Shown one piece after another: positions 1-8,773 of a stretch of DNA of 64,000 bases. The first letter of the stretch is position 1; each line of letters opens with the position of its first letter. Below the pieces are notes generated by a model. The model saw only the letters and a program-made list of their open reading frames with translations. It was not told the origin of the DNA and did not search any database. The stretch is from NCBI GenBank assembly GCA_963669155.1, contig OZ022587.1, positions 16,560,113 to 16,624,112 of the forward strand, in the 5' to 3' direction. Origin of the DNA: Arbacia lixula. Taxonomy: Eukaryota > Echinodermata > Echinoidea > Arbacioida > Arbaciidae. Made by a program: the position numbers and the translations under genes.

Positions 1-121
1 CCCACCACTAGACCGATAGACAATATCGGGCAGCTAAACCTCTCACTAGAGTGAGTTTGTTTAGAGCCATTTGTCTTGACAACATGTTCATAATTATGAC
101 GACACCACTTCGGTACTCTAT
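1..121 (-). mobile_element. MITE family S, copy 1 (cut by window edge)
   Basis: This is a truncated copy of an inverted-repeat element whose terminus reads TATAGAGTACCGAAGTG. It is the reverse complement of the left part of the full copy at 13270-13500, and its terminus lies at about 105-121. Other copies are at 49843-50086 and, more diverged, at 56652-56808. No coding capacity is visible. The superfamily is not assigned. Confidence 0.7.
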
Positions 122-185
122 TAGTGAACGTTTAACAAACAAAAAAAACCGTCACAGAATGACAGAGTTATGAACATTAAAAAGA

Positions 186-435
186 CATATTTTGTAACGT
201 TTTTTTTTTAAATGCCCATGCTCTCTAAAGATATTATTTACTATTTTATCTGTGCACTTGCATGTGAGAACGATGTTTTTAAAAATACGCACCTCTATAA
301 TGAACAAATATTTATTTCTTCATCAAAAACAGAAAACAGGCAATTTACGGAATCATACAGGTCACAGCATATGGGGGCAGCTCGCAAGTTTCGTCACAAA
401 AGTAAATCTCGTTGTGTAATCATGACGTCGGATTT
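186..435. mobile_element. Diverged fragment of MITE family B
   Basis: The stretch has the internal signature of family B: a segment like 'tgtgcacttgcatgtgag', a 'caaaaacagaaaa' block followed by 'caatttacgg', then 'acagcatatgggggcag' and 'cgtcacaaaagtaaatc'. These occur in the same order in the well-preserved copies at 17713-18216 and 43454-43962. Both termini are missing, so it is an old fragment. The short ORF inside it is not a gene. Confidence 0.55.
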
Positions 436-499
436 GAAAACCTAATCGGAAGAAGCATTCTACCCTAACCATGAAAAAAAATGAACACTGTTATCAATC

Positions 500-1147
500 T
501 TGCCCGTCAACTTTACAAAGGACCATTACCTTTTATCAAAATTATCAAAATTGTCTAGCATGATTTTCAGGCGTTTACGCCAACTTCATGATAAGGACAT
601 TTATAAGTCACCATGGATAGTAAAAGTGAAAGGCATTTTGGATAAATGTGGGATGTCTAACTTGTGGGCTGTAGAAAATATGGTTTTGGATGCTAAGTGG
701 ATTAAGTCAACTGTGAGTCTCAGATTGGATGATATTGCAAAGCAAGAATAGAATACTGAAATTAATAGAAACCGTTTATGCACCAATTACAGGATATTCA
801 AAAAAGATTTTGGTTTTGAGAACTATTTAGTAAAATTAGATTTTGCAGATAGGATAGAACTCTGTAAATATCGTTGTGGAAGTCACAGACTACCTGTTGC
901 TAATTCTCGTTACCTCCCCAACCAGGTTTTGCAATCTTGTACGTTATGTAACTCACAAGAGCCAGGTGACGAGTTTGATTTTGTGTTTAATTGTCCTGTT
1001 ATGGAAAATGAAAGGAAAAATTTAATTAGAAGGTCTTATCTTGTCAGACCAGATGTTATCAAAATGCACAAGTTGTTTACAATGAGGAATACAAAAGACT
1101 TGAAAAACCTTTTAAGGTTCTGTAAATTAATTATGTCAAAATTTTGA
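500..1147 (+). pseudogene. Non-LTR retrotransposon, C-terminal end of ORF2 (broken)
   Basis: One frame stays open from 500 to 1147 except for a single TAG at 749-751. After that stop the same frame continues with a segment of the form CKYRCGSHRLP...NSRY, then a CTLC...DEFDFVFNCP cluster and a short basic tail. This Cys-x2-Cys...Asp-Glu...Cys-Pro arrangement is typical of the region behind the reverse transcriptase in many non-LTR (LINE) elements. The reverse transcriptase and endonuclease parts are absent, so this is a 5'-truncated insertion. It is followed by about 330 bp of 3' UTR and a hexanucleotide tail at 1479-1520. The clade is not determined. The in-frame stop and truncation mean it is not autonomous. 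Confidence 0.75.
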
Positions 1148-1478
1148 TGACATCTTTAACGTATTTGAATGTAGGTGTTACAGTATTGGGCATGATTTCA
1201 GATTTTGTTGGAGTGCGCACACTTGTGCTCGGAGGGGTGTGTATTTTTGCTCCGGTTTCCGGATTAAGAAGTCCAAATTACGTTATATCTTTTGCTACCC
1301 TGTGGGACTGGGTGCCTTCATATATGCCTGTTATTATTGCTCTCATTGCACGTGTGTTTATTATCATATTTGTTTCTTTTTTTTCCCGTTGTATATTTCT
1401 TATGCTAATTTTTGTCATTGTTATTAATTGTTATATTTCTTCCATGCCCCCATGAGGGGCCGTCAAAGAAATAAATTC

Positions 1479-1520
1479 ATTGTCATTGTCATTGTCATTG
1501 TCATTGTCATTGTCATTGTC
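1479..1520 (+). repeat. (CATTGT)n 3' tail of the LINE insertion
   Basis: Seven or so CATTGT units follow 'gaaataaatt'. A short tandem-repeat tail instead of poly(A) is common at the 3' end of several LINE clades. Its position right behind the ORF2 remnant supports one 5'-truncated insertion covering about 480-1520. Confidence 0.75.
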
Positions 1521-1651
1521 TTAACTTCTCACCACACCACTTTGCGCAATGTGCGCGTGATTATGATAAAAAAAAAGGCGAGAACAAAAGAATGCGCGTG
1601 AGGTTCATTGATACGTCATAAAGACTGAAGCATGTAACTTTTTCTTATTTG

Positions 1652-1659
1652 TGACGTCA
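1652..1659. promoter_or_regulatory. CRE-like palindrome upstream of the unknown gene
   Basis: A perfect TGACGTCA palindrome, the consensus CREB/ATF site, lies about 190 bp upstream of the ATG at 1850. A second partial match (TACGTCA) lies near 1614. No clear TATA box is seen. CRE sites close to a start are common in animal promoters, but the same octamer is also carried by MITEs in this window, so function is an inference. Confidence 0.35.
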
Positions 1660-1849
1660 CTTTCATGGCAACATCCAAGTGTATGTAATCCCTATACGGT
1701 TTGTTTACCCTTCACTTTGTGTAGAATTCTCAATTCGAAGCAAGGTTCCCTGTAGCTCTCTAACGAATTTTTGACTTTTTGCTCGGAATTCTTTGATTGC
1801 TTACTACTTCTTTGATCTAAAACTGACTGACTTGAATCTACTTCTAGTC

Positions 1850-3886
1850 ATGGCTAGTTTTGTTCGGAAGATCTTGAGGAATCGGGCACGGAGGCGGGTT
1901 GCTCCGTGGCCCCTTCCTCTAGCTACTCCCGAAGATGGCCGATCCGAGGACGGTTCTTCGGAGTATGAGGTCGACACTGAGGAGATCGACCGCAGAATCA
2001 AGCGGCTAAACCCTAATTACATCGTGGTTCCCCAGGACTGGGATGTCGTTGAGGATCAGAGGCTCGCCTGGGAACGGGACTCGGTGCCGGTCCGATGTTC
2101 GCCTTTCCGCTGCTGCGGCCTTCCCGTGAGAAGCTCTCGCCAGGAGGAGAGAGACTTTCTCGCTGAACTTCTTGCTAATGTCGGTCCGGAGAAATCTGAG
2201 CACGATGAATCTGGTTCAGCTGCAAGCCAAGGACAGCTATCAACAGACAGGAAGTCCACCTCAGGACGCACCACTGTAGGTTGCTTCCCGTGGCGTCGTG
2301 TTTCTAGGCAAGGTGGTTCCGATGACGAGGATGACGACGAAAATGACTATGCTTCAGAGACGGAAGAGTCCCTCGCTGAGCTGGAGCGCAGGATCAGCCG
2401 CCTAAATCCCGCCATTGTCCGTCCCCAGAACTGGGATGAGGGCCAGAAACTTTCCTTTGAGCGGGACTCGACACTCCGTTCCTTCTTCCGTCGATGCTTT
2501 AAGTCCTGCATGAGTTCTCGTAGTGATGAGAGTGCCTTTCTCGCTGAACTTCTTGCTAACGTTGGTCCGGAGGAATCCAGTCATAATGTATCTGGATCAA
2601 CTGCGAGCCAAGAAGTATCTACAGACAGGAAATCCATGTCAGGACGCACCACTGTGGGTCGCTTCCCGTGCCGTCGAGCTTCTAGCCAGTCTGGTTCCGA
2701 TGGCGTGGACAATGACGAAGATGACTACGCTTCAGAGACGGAAGAGTCTCTCGCTGAGCTAGAGCGCAGGATCAGCCGCCTTTGTCCCGCTATTGTCCGC
2801 CCCCAGAACTGGGATGAGGGCCAGAAACTTTCCTTTGAACGGGACTCGACACTCCGTTCCCTCTTCCGTCACTGCTTTAAGTCCTGCAGAAGTTCTCGTC
2901 GTGAGGAGAGTGACTTTCTCGCTGAACTTCTTGCTAACGTTGGTCCTGAGGAATCCAGTCAGGATGAATCTGTTTCAGCTGCCAGCCAAGAAGCACCAAC
3001 AGACCGGAAGTCAACCTCAGGTTTCGCCTCTGTGAGTTGCTTCCCGTGCCGTCGAGTATTTTTCCAGTCCGGTTCCGATGACGATAACAACGTCGAGAGC
3101 GATGACGAGGATGACGATGACGACACTCCAGCTCCAGATGATTCGTCTGTTGACGATGATGACTTCACGAGTGGCGCCGACAGCGACAGCGACGAGAGCT
3201 CGCTGACATGGGAGGAGGACGGTTGGCCGATTCATTTCAGGAGGTCAACATCCTCTCTCAGTCTCAAATCAGTCTGGCGGCGCTGCCTTCCATGCATCCG
3301 CAAACCTAAAGCGGAGCCTAGCCCATCACTCAACTCAGCCGAGCTTTCTCAGCAGATGGAGGAGATGGAAGAGGAATTTGAGAGAGAAGTCCTCGCACGG
3401 CGGGAGGCGAGAAAACAGGGGGATGCGCCGAAGCGGAAGACATGGAGGTCACTGGTGAGGTCGTGTCTTCCATTCCTCTGGAAGAAGAAGGTGGCTCCTG
3501 GTGACACTCCTGTCAGTGATGGCGCTGTCGCATCCTCTCTGGCCAGGCGTTGGTCGAGTGATCTCTCGAGGATGCTCAGGGAGGTTCGGTCAGTCGACTT
3601 TGAGGAGGTTTGTAATAATTATGTCCATCTCTTTTGTCTTTCTACCCTAAACAAGCGCAACCTGCCCATCTCTGTTCTCCTTCTTTCTTTTCCCCTTTAA
3701 CTGACTCTTCAATCTCTACTCTGCTATAAATTCCTCTCTCAATTTTTGCTCTATCTTTATCTTGTCTCCTAATCGTTCTCTCAAACCTCTTTCTTTTCCT
3801 CAGACCCCAATAATCATGATAATCTAGCTATCTATTTCTCCCTCTCAAACCTATTTTCATTATTTCTATCTTCCCTTCCCCGTCCC

Positions 3887-3944
<58 letters not shown>

Positions 3945-4420
3945 TCTCTCTCTCTCCCGCTCGTAAAAAAAAGATTGGGGGGGGGGGAGGGGCTAGAATG
4001 TCAAATTCTTATTTTACATGAATAAATATGGGAGAGCGATTGCGAAAAAAAAGGAAGAAAGAGGGAGTGAAATGCAAATGTTATCTTGAATCTTGAAGTT
4101 CCAGCCAGAGGAAGAGGAGGAGCTGAGACAGGCCGAGGAGGAGCGGGTCCGTAGGGAGGCCAGAAGGGATGGCAAGCCTCGGGACAGCAGTGGGAAGCCC
4201 AGGAGATTCAACCGAATCAACCGACAATCGATCAATGGCTACAGGGTACAGGATCTGAAGCAAAGATCCGTCTTCAACTGGCCCGCTGTTTACGAGGAAC
4301 TAGCAACTCTTGCCAGGTTAGATTAATGTTGAATAATAATTATCTTACGTCGCAGCAGTGTAGGGGTACATAATGAAGTAAGCTCGCTTCACACATCTTG
4401 AATAGAAATAGTAGGAGTAC

Positions 4421-4477
<57 letters not shown>

Positions 4478-5111
4478 AAATAGTCGTAGTATAATAGCAG
4501 CAATATATTTTTTTAGTGACAACATGCATTTCACTTGGTCGAACCCTGTAGGAATGACGATCCCGTCACCCACGCTGCCGAAGGCGTGGATGAAGTCGAG
4601 GATGATGTCGGCATCTCCTCTCGACACCTGGGAGGCGATGCCCTGGTCAACCAGGGAAGCATCCCGACCGGCCCGTCGGACGAACAGCCTAGAGCTCCTA
4701 GACCCAACTGCGTCAATCGTCGGATGCCCCCATCACCATCCGCAGAGGGACGGGCGAGGAGCGATCCTGAAGACCGCTGGAGTGAGGACAATCAGAGGTG
4801 GGCAAACCTTTTGAATAATCACTCCGGTACTGGTGCCAATGTTGAACGACTACATGAATGGATTATTGCGAAAATTATTATAAATGTATGATTTCTTGTT
4901 GTTTTGATAAATTGCATATCAAAATGTTGACATCCCTCAACTGACATCAGGTGATTGAAGAAGTTTCTTAAGATCACTTTGGTTTCTCCTCCGTCTCAGC
5001 ACACACTCCACACACAGTGTCGAAGACGTCGTCGAACTCGCATACGTCTACAACGGAGGCGACAATCTTCAATTCATGCCGCCTTCACCTCCACCTCCCG
5101 AGTCACGGTGA
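1850..5111 (+). CDS. Uncharacterised tandem-repeat, acidic/Arg-rich protein (4 exons)
   Basis: I do not recognise this gene. Exons fit at 1850-3607, 4099-4316, 4552-4797 and 5000-5111. Donors are GAG|GTTTGT, CAG|GTTAGA and GAG|GTGGGC; acceptors end GAAG, TGTAG and TCTCAG; phases 0, 2 and 2 all agree. The product is 777 residues. Residues 38-166, 167-292 and 293-about 415 are three tandem copies of a unit: acidic helix (SLAELERRISRL), PQNWDEGQKLSFERDSTLRS, an Arg/Phe/Cys patch (FFRRCFKSC), FLAELLANVGPEE, then a Ser-rich linker. An Asp/Ser-rich stretch (about 408-465) follows, then two more Arg/Trp/Cys patches (VWRRCLPCIRK, RSCLPFLWKKK) and a Glu/Arg-rich part. The last exon adds a Pro-rich end finishing PPSPPPPESR. 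No signal peptide or membrane segment is seen; the N-terminus is basic. The exon 2 acceptor has a poor pyrimidine tract and could be six bases further on (4105), also in phase. Confidence 0.72.
3890..3957. repeat. (TC)n microsatellite in intron 1
   Basis: An almost pure TC dinucleotide run lies in intron 1 of the unknown gene, between exon 1 (ends 3607) and exon 2 (starts 4099), and is followed by a G-rich run near 3977-3991. The rest of this intron is pyrimidine-rich with no other feature. Confidence 0.9.
4416..4480. repeat. (AGT)n trinucleotide microsatellite in intron 2
   Basis: About 18-20 AGT/TAG units lie in intron 2 of the unknown gene (4317-4551). The poly-Ser and poly-Leu ORFs over it are artefacts of the repeat. 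The exon 3 acceptor lies downstream at 4550-4551. Confidence 0.9.
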
Positions 5112-5990
5112 TCGATGACGTCGTGGGAGGGGGGGGGGGGGCTCGTGGTCATCGAGGAGGAGAGGGGAGTGGAAGGTCCTCGGCAAGGAGTTTGGTGATC
5201 GCACAAGCAAGTTTCACGCGATTTCGGAGCTTGCAGACAACACCAGTGACATCAGACATCATCTACACATAATCACTTTTTATCACACTGCATGGTACGT
5301 AGTTGCAGTTGTGCATAAATAAAGAGCGGTGGGGGGGGGAGGGGGAGAAAAGAAGGGGTCAGAGAAATAATCAAGAAAATGAATAAGATGAAAAATCTCA
5401 GAAACAGACACAAATATATAACAGAGAGAGAGGGAGAGAGAGAGAGAGAGGGGGGGGGAGAGAGAGAAAGAAAAAAAGTGGGAAACCACTATTTTTAAAA
5501 CTGCTTGGATAATTCAATCAAATAAATCTGAATCATTAACGCAAAATATTATGTATATTTACATATTAAAATTGCATCATTCTTTTCCTTGTCCTGTTCT
5601 ATTCTCTTTTCTTTTCCATCTTCTTCTGTTGCCTCAACTCATCTGTACAAAAAAAAAACACATTAGTGATGATTATAATGATGACATGAATGGTAATAAT
5701 GATGATAGTATCAATAAAAAAGACAACTTGTTCAGGTTTTCTCCGTGTTCTTCGGCCTCTATTTAAAAGATTTGTTTATATTTTGTTTGTTTTAATTTTC
5801 ACAGATTCGCTGAACTATGCAGACTAACTAGCATCGGTCGCTAGATGGCGTAAAGCTCTTTCACGACCTGTTCATGCCAGTTTCTGGTCCGTTCATCAAT
5901 ATTGGCAGCATCGCTCGAGACGCGTGATTGCCGTCAAAATACTACTCGTACCAGTCATGTTCGCAAAATAAACGGTTCAAGCGCTAAATA
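5112..5990 (+). other. Probable 3' UTR and a possible 3'-UTR intron of the unknown gene
   Basis: Past the stop at 5109-5111 there is a run of 13 G (5129-5141), then about 200 bp that stays open in one frame. A good donor (ATG|GTACGT, GT at 5295) and a strong acceptor (TTTTCACAG at about 5804) could remove 5295-5804, leaving a last exon that ends after an AATAAA near 5966. The stretch between holds a GA microsatellite (5420-5480). This is inferred from splice and poly(A) motifs only. Confidence 0.35.
5423..5480. repeat. (GA)n/G-rich low-complexity tract
   Basis: A GA dinucleotide run interrupted by nine G. The surrounding 5280-5420 also has G-rich blocks. No gene is supported here. Confidence 0.8.
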
Positions 5991-7400
5991 ACGAGGAGGG
6001 CTGGGGATGGATTAGCTATCTTCCTTTCATTGCTGTTTTGTGCTTCTGCACAAAAAGGGCGTGTGGCGTGTGGGGAGGGGGGGGGGGGGAGGGGGGGGGA
6101 AGGGTGAGGTTTGGCGGGTTATTTCCCCCCCACACACACATAGATTGAGATTGAGATATAGAGATTGAGATTAGATTGGATTGGTGTAGGGTGTTCATTC
6201 CAAGTAAGAACACGTAGGCCTTCACGTCCACGTCGAATCGATCTAAAAACTCTCCAGTGAACTGACAGAGAAAAGATTCCAGCGAAGTTTATACACGCAG
6301 CACAAAGGGTAAGGGGCTACCTTCTTAGAAAGGGCCGTATCGCTATCTGGAGTGGATGACAAATAATGTGTTTGCATGTGGGGGTGCCCCTATCACAAAA
6401 AGAATTAGAAACAGAAACCATGCCTATATCTGATTAAAATTAATTCAGGAAAAAACGATCGTGCTCGGCTAATACCACTTCAATGGCATAATAAACAGGG
6501 GGAGACAGCACCCCTCCCCCTCCCACCTTTCCGAAAAAAAAAACACCAACGAAGCAATAAACAAGAAAACGTGATGCCCCTAGCTCTTACAATAGGTAGA
6601 TGAGAAATTAAGGTTATGTCTATACAGCTTAGTTCCAGCAACTATGATAAGAAACAGTCTTGCTCAGCAGTGCTGTACAGGCCTAATGTATTGCAAAAAA
6701 AAAAAAAAGCGCCCAGGTGGGATTAAAAGGGGTGCAATGCAAGAAAACAATTTATTCGTCATGATGAACAAACCTAGCACTTATGGATATTCTGAATTTA
6801 GGCTGAGTCTTGATCACTTCGCCCAACTTCAGTGTAACATTTATTTTCACTGCATCCAGGAGCAACATCACCTGAGCAGTCTGTAAAATAATGAGTTAAA
6901 ATTAGATTCAAGAAGAGGAAGTTGAGTTCGTTTTAATTGAAACGTGCAGTCACTATTCAGCATTGTGTTTGTCATATTATTAAGTCCTTCTCTGCCAGAT
7001 TTCATACTGCAGTGTACCCCAGTGGAAAAATGCCTCAATGGCGCAAGAAAGGTTAATTAGCATATTCGTGAAACATTATAACAGGCGTCGAAGCATCCCC
7101 TAATAGAATTGAAGTCGTAATTACAAATTGAAATGTATACCTTGGAAACAACCACTTTCATGATTTTTTAGAAAGATTTGGATTGATATAGAATAATGCG
7201 AAATAAAATGGAAATATCAGAATCTGATAAACAAACACAATTCTTTTTAAGTGTGTGTATTGTCTTTTGTTCGTAATCATGTAGTCAATATTATGTGGTG
7301 TGTGATTTCATAATCAGATATCCAGTGACTACAGTATAATATTTAATTGGATGACCAAATACAAATATTTAAAGACACAGGCATACGTTATATCTAATTT
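5990..7400. other. Intergenic sequence without recognisable gene
   Basis: The stretch holds a G-homopolymer block (6076-6101), a short 'gattgaga' repeat (about 6144-6180) and otherwise AT-rich unique-looking sequence. None of the short ORFs shows a known domain or plausible splice partners. I see nothing else to annotate before the family B copy that starts at 7401. Confidence 0.5.
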
Positions 7401-7800
7401 AAAGGGATACTTAACCATAATTAAAATTAAATTGGATTCAATTTTAGAAGATTAGAAACATGAAAGAAACACAATTAGTCAAAGGATAAGAAAGTTATGA
7501 TCATTTGCAATTGCAATTTTGTGACGTCACGTGTGAGGTGCTCTCCAATAATGTTGTTTTGCTGTGAAAATTTCTTGAATTGCTCATTTCTGTTTTGATG
7601 GAGTTTTTGTTTAGAGAGGTATGTGTGTGAAAACGTGTTTCTAATGATGCATCAAATGCACAAGAAATTTTCACCAAAACAATGTACACAACATAAATTA
7701 TGCTTTAACACCTCGCACCTGACGTCACAAAATCAAAACTGTAAAAAATCATAACACTCTTATTCTTTGACGGATTTTCATCAAATGAAATTCATTTCCA
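7401..7800. mobile_element. MITE family B, copy (decayed right end)
   Basis: It begins with the family terminus in diverged form (TTAAAGGGATA) and runs through the internal 'gtgacgtcacg' site at about 7521, the matching 'gacgtcacaaaatc' site near 7720, and the 'cggattttcatcaaa' block near 7770. The right terminus is not recognisable. It lies about 200 bp upstream of the probable first exon of NKAPD1. Confidence 0.7.
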
Positions 7801-7979
7801 CAAAAAAAAAAGAGAAAACAATACGTACATTCAGCTGTGATAAAAAAAAATTGTTGAAAAAACACGATTTTAAAAACAATTTATTCGTAGAATAGAAATG
7901 TCGGACAGTATTTGGGCTAATTTCTCACAACTAGTTGCGATTTTTCCCATAAAGCTGCCACCACATCGCACAACGTATC

Positions 7980-8066
7980 GACGACGCTGCAGCTGCGCGG
8001 TACCGTAGGGAGCTGAAGATTATAATTCGAAAAAAAAAATAAGACCATTATCATCGTCTGGCCGAG
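7980..8066 (+). promoter_or_regulatory. NKAPD1: Probable non-coding first exon and promoter region of NKAPD1
   Basis: A near-perfect donor (CCGAG|GTAAGTATG) follows position 8066. The coding exon that begins at 8756 has an acceptor (AATTACAG) 18 bp before the start codon, so a 5' UTR exon must lie upstream, and this donor is the best candidate. The upstream edge is not determined. No TATA box is evident. Confidence 0.45.
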
Positions 8067-8239
8067 GTAAGTATGAGTCTTTGTTGAACCATAGTTTTCT
8101 CATAATGACCTTTGATATGTATGGAACTATTAGAAGTACTAACCTAACTTTTTGAAGGTAATTTCGGCTCCATACAAGAACGTATAATGTTGCGCGTTTC
8201 AGTTTCACATCATCATGCATGCATGTGCCCGAGCTTGTC

Positions 8240-8380
8240 CAGATACACCATCGTCCGGGGCCGGGCGCGCCGGGTCGGCCGGGCCCCGTGTATCGGCCCG
8301 CCCGCTGTGGGTCCCGGGACTTTGCGGTGCTGTACTGTGCTGAGCTCGACAACCGTACGGCGCGGCGGCGGTACGCTGAT
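8240..8380. other. GC-rich, partly self-complementary island in the NKAPD1 5' intron
   Basis: A sharp GC-rich block stands out from AT-rich surroundings: 'ggccgggcgcgccgggtc' is followed by further CCGGG and GGCCC words and many CpGs. Parts are self-complementary (for example GGGGCC against GGCCCC). It lies within the intron 8067-8755. It may be a regulatory CpG-rich patch of the promoter or a repeat fragment. Confidence 0.5.
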
Positions 8381-8773
8381 GCTGAGCCTTCAGCTGCATG
8401 CTAAATTAGGCTGAGCTCAGGCTCTATGGGATGATAAATATGTATTCTCTAGAGGTCATCGACTAGGACTACCTTGGCTTAAACATGGTTTTAGGTAGTC
8501 AGTCTCGGAATCTGACCACTGTCGATCTGTTATGCATGGCTGTCCAGGCTCCAGGCTTGCATTTGCTGGTTGACCACTGATTGGCTATATGTGAATTTGG
8601 GAAGTGACATAACAAAAATCACTTGTTTTGAAAAAATTGACCATAGAGTGCAAATTAGCCCCTGTCTGGGTCAGCGTTATGTTTATGGTTATACAAAACT
8701 TGTGGGATTGTGCGATATAAGAGTGCATTAATGCGTCACAATTTTATAATTACAGAGGTTTGTTGCGGGAGAG

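Noticed and set aside
1144..1455. Hydrophobic ORF of 103 residues
   Set aside because: It lies in the 3' UTR of the LINE remnant, between its ORF end and the hexanucleotide tail, and is composed of T-rich sequence.
4398..4814. Poly-Ser ORF of 138 residues
   Set aside because: It arises from the AGT microsatellite. The overlapping real exon (4552-4797) is read in another frame, supported by matching splice phases on both sides.
4955..5272. Arg-rich ORF ending DIIYT
   Set aside because: Its frame does not match the phase of exon 3. The frame giving VEDVVELAYVYNGGDN is the one that joins correctly, although it stops at 5111.
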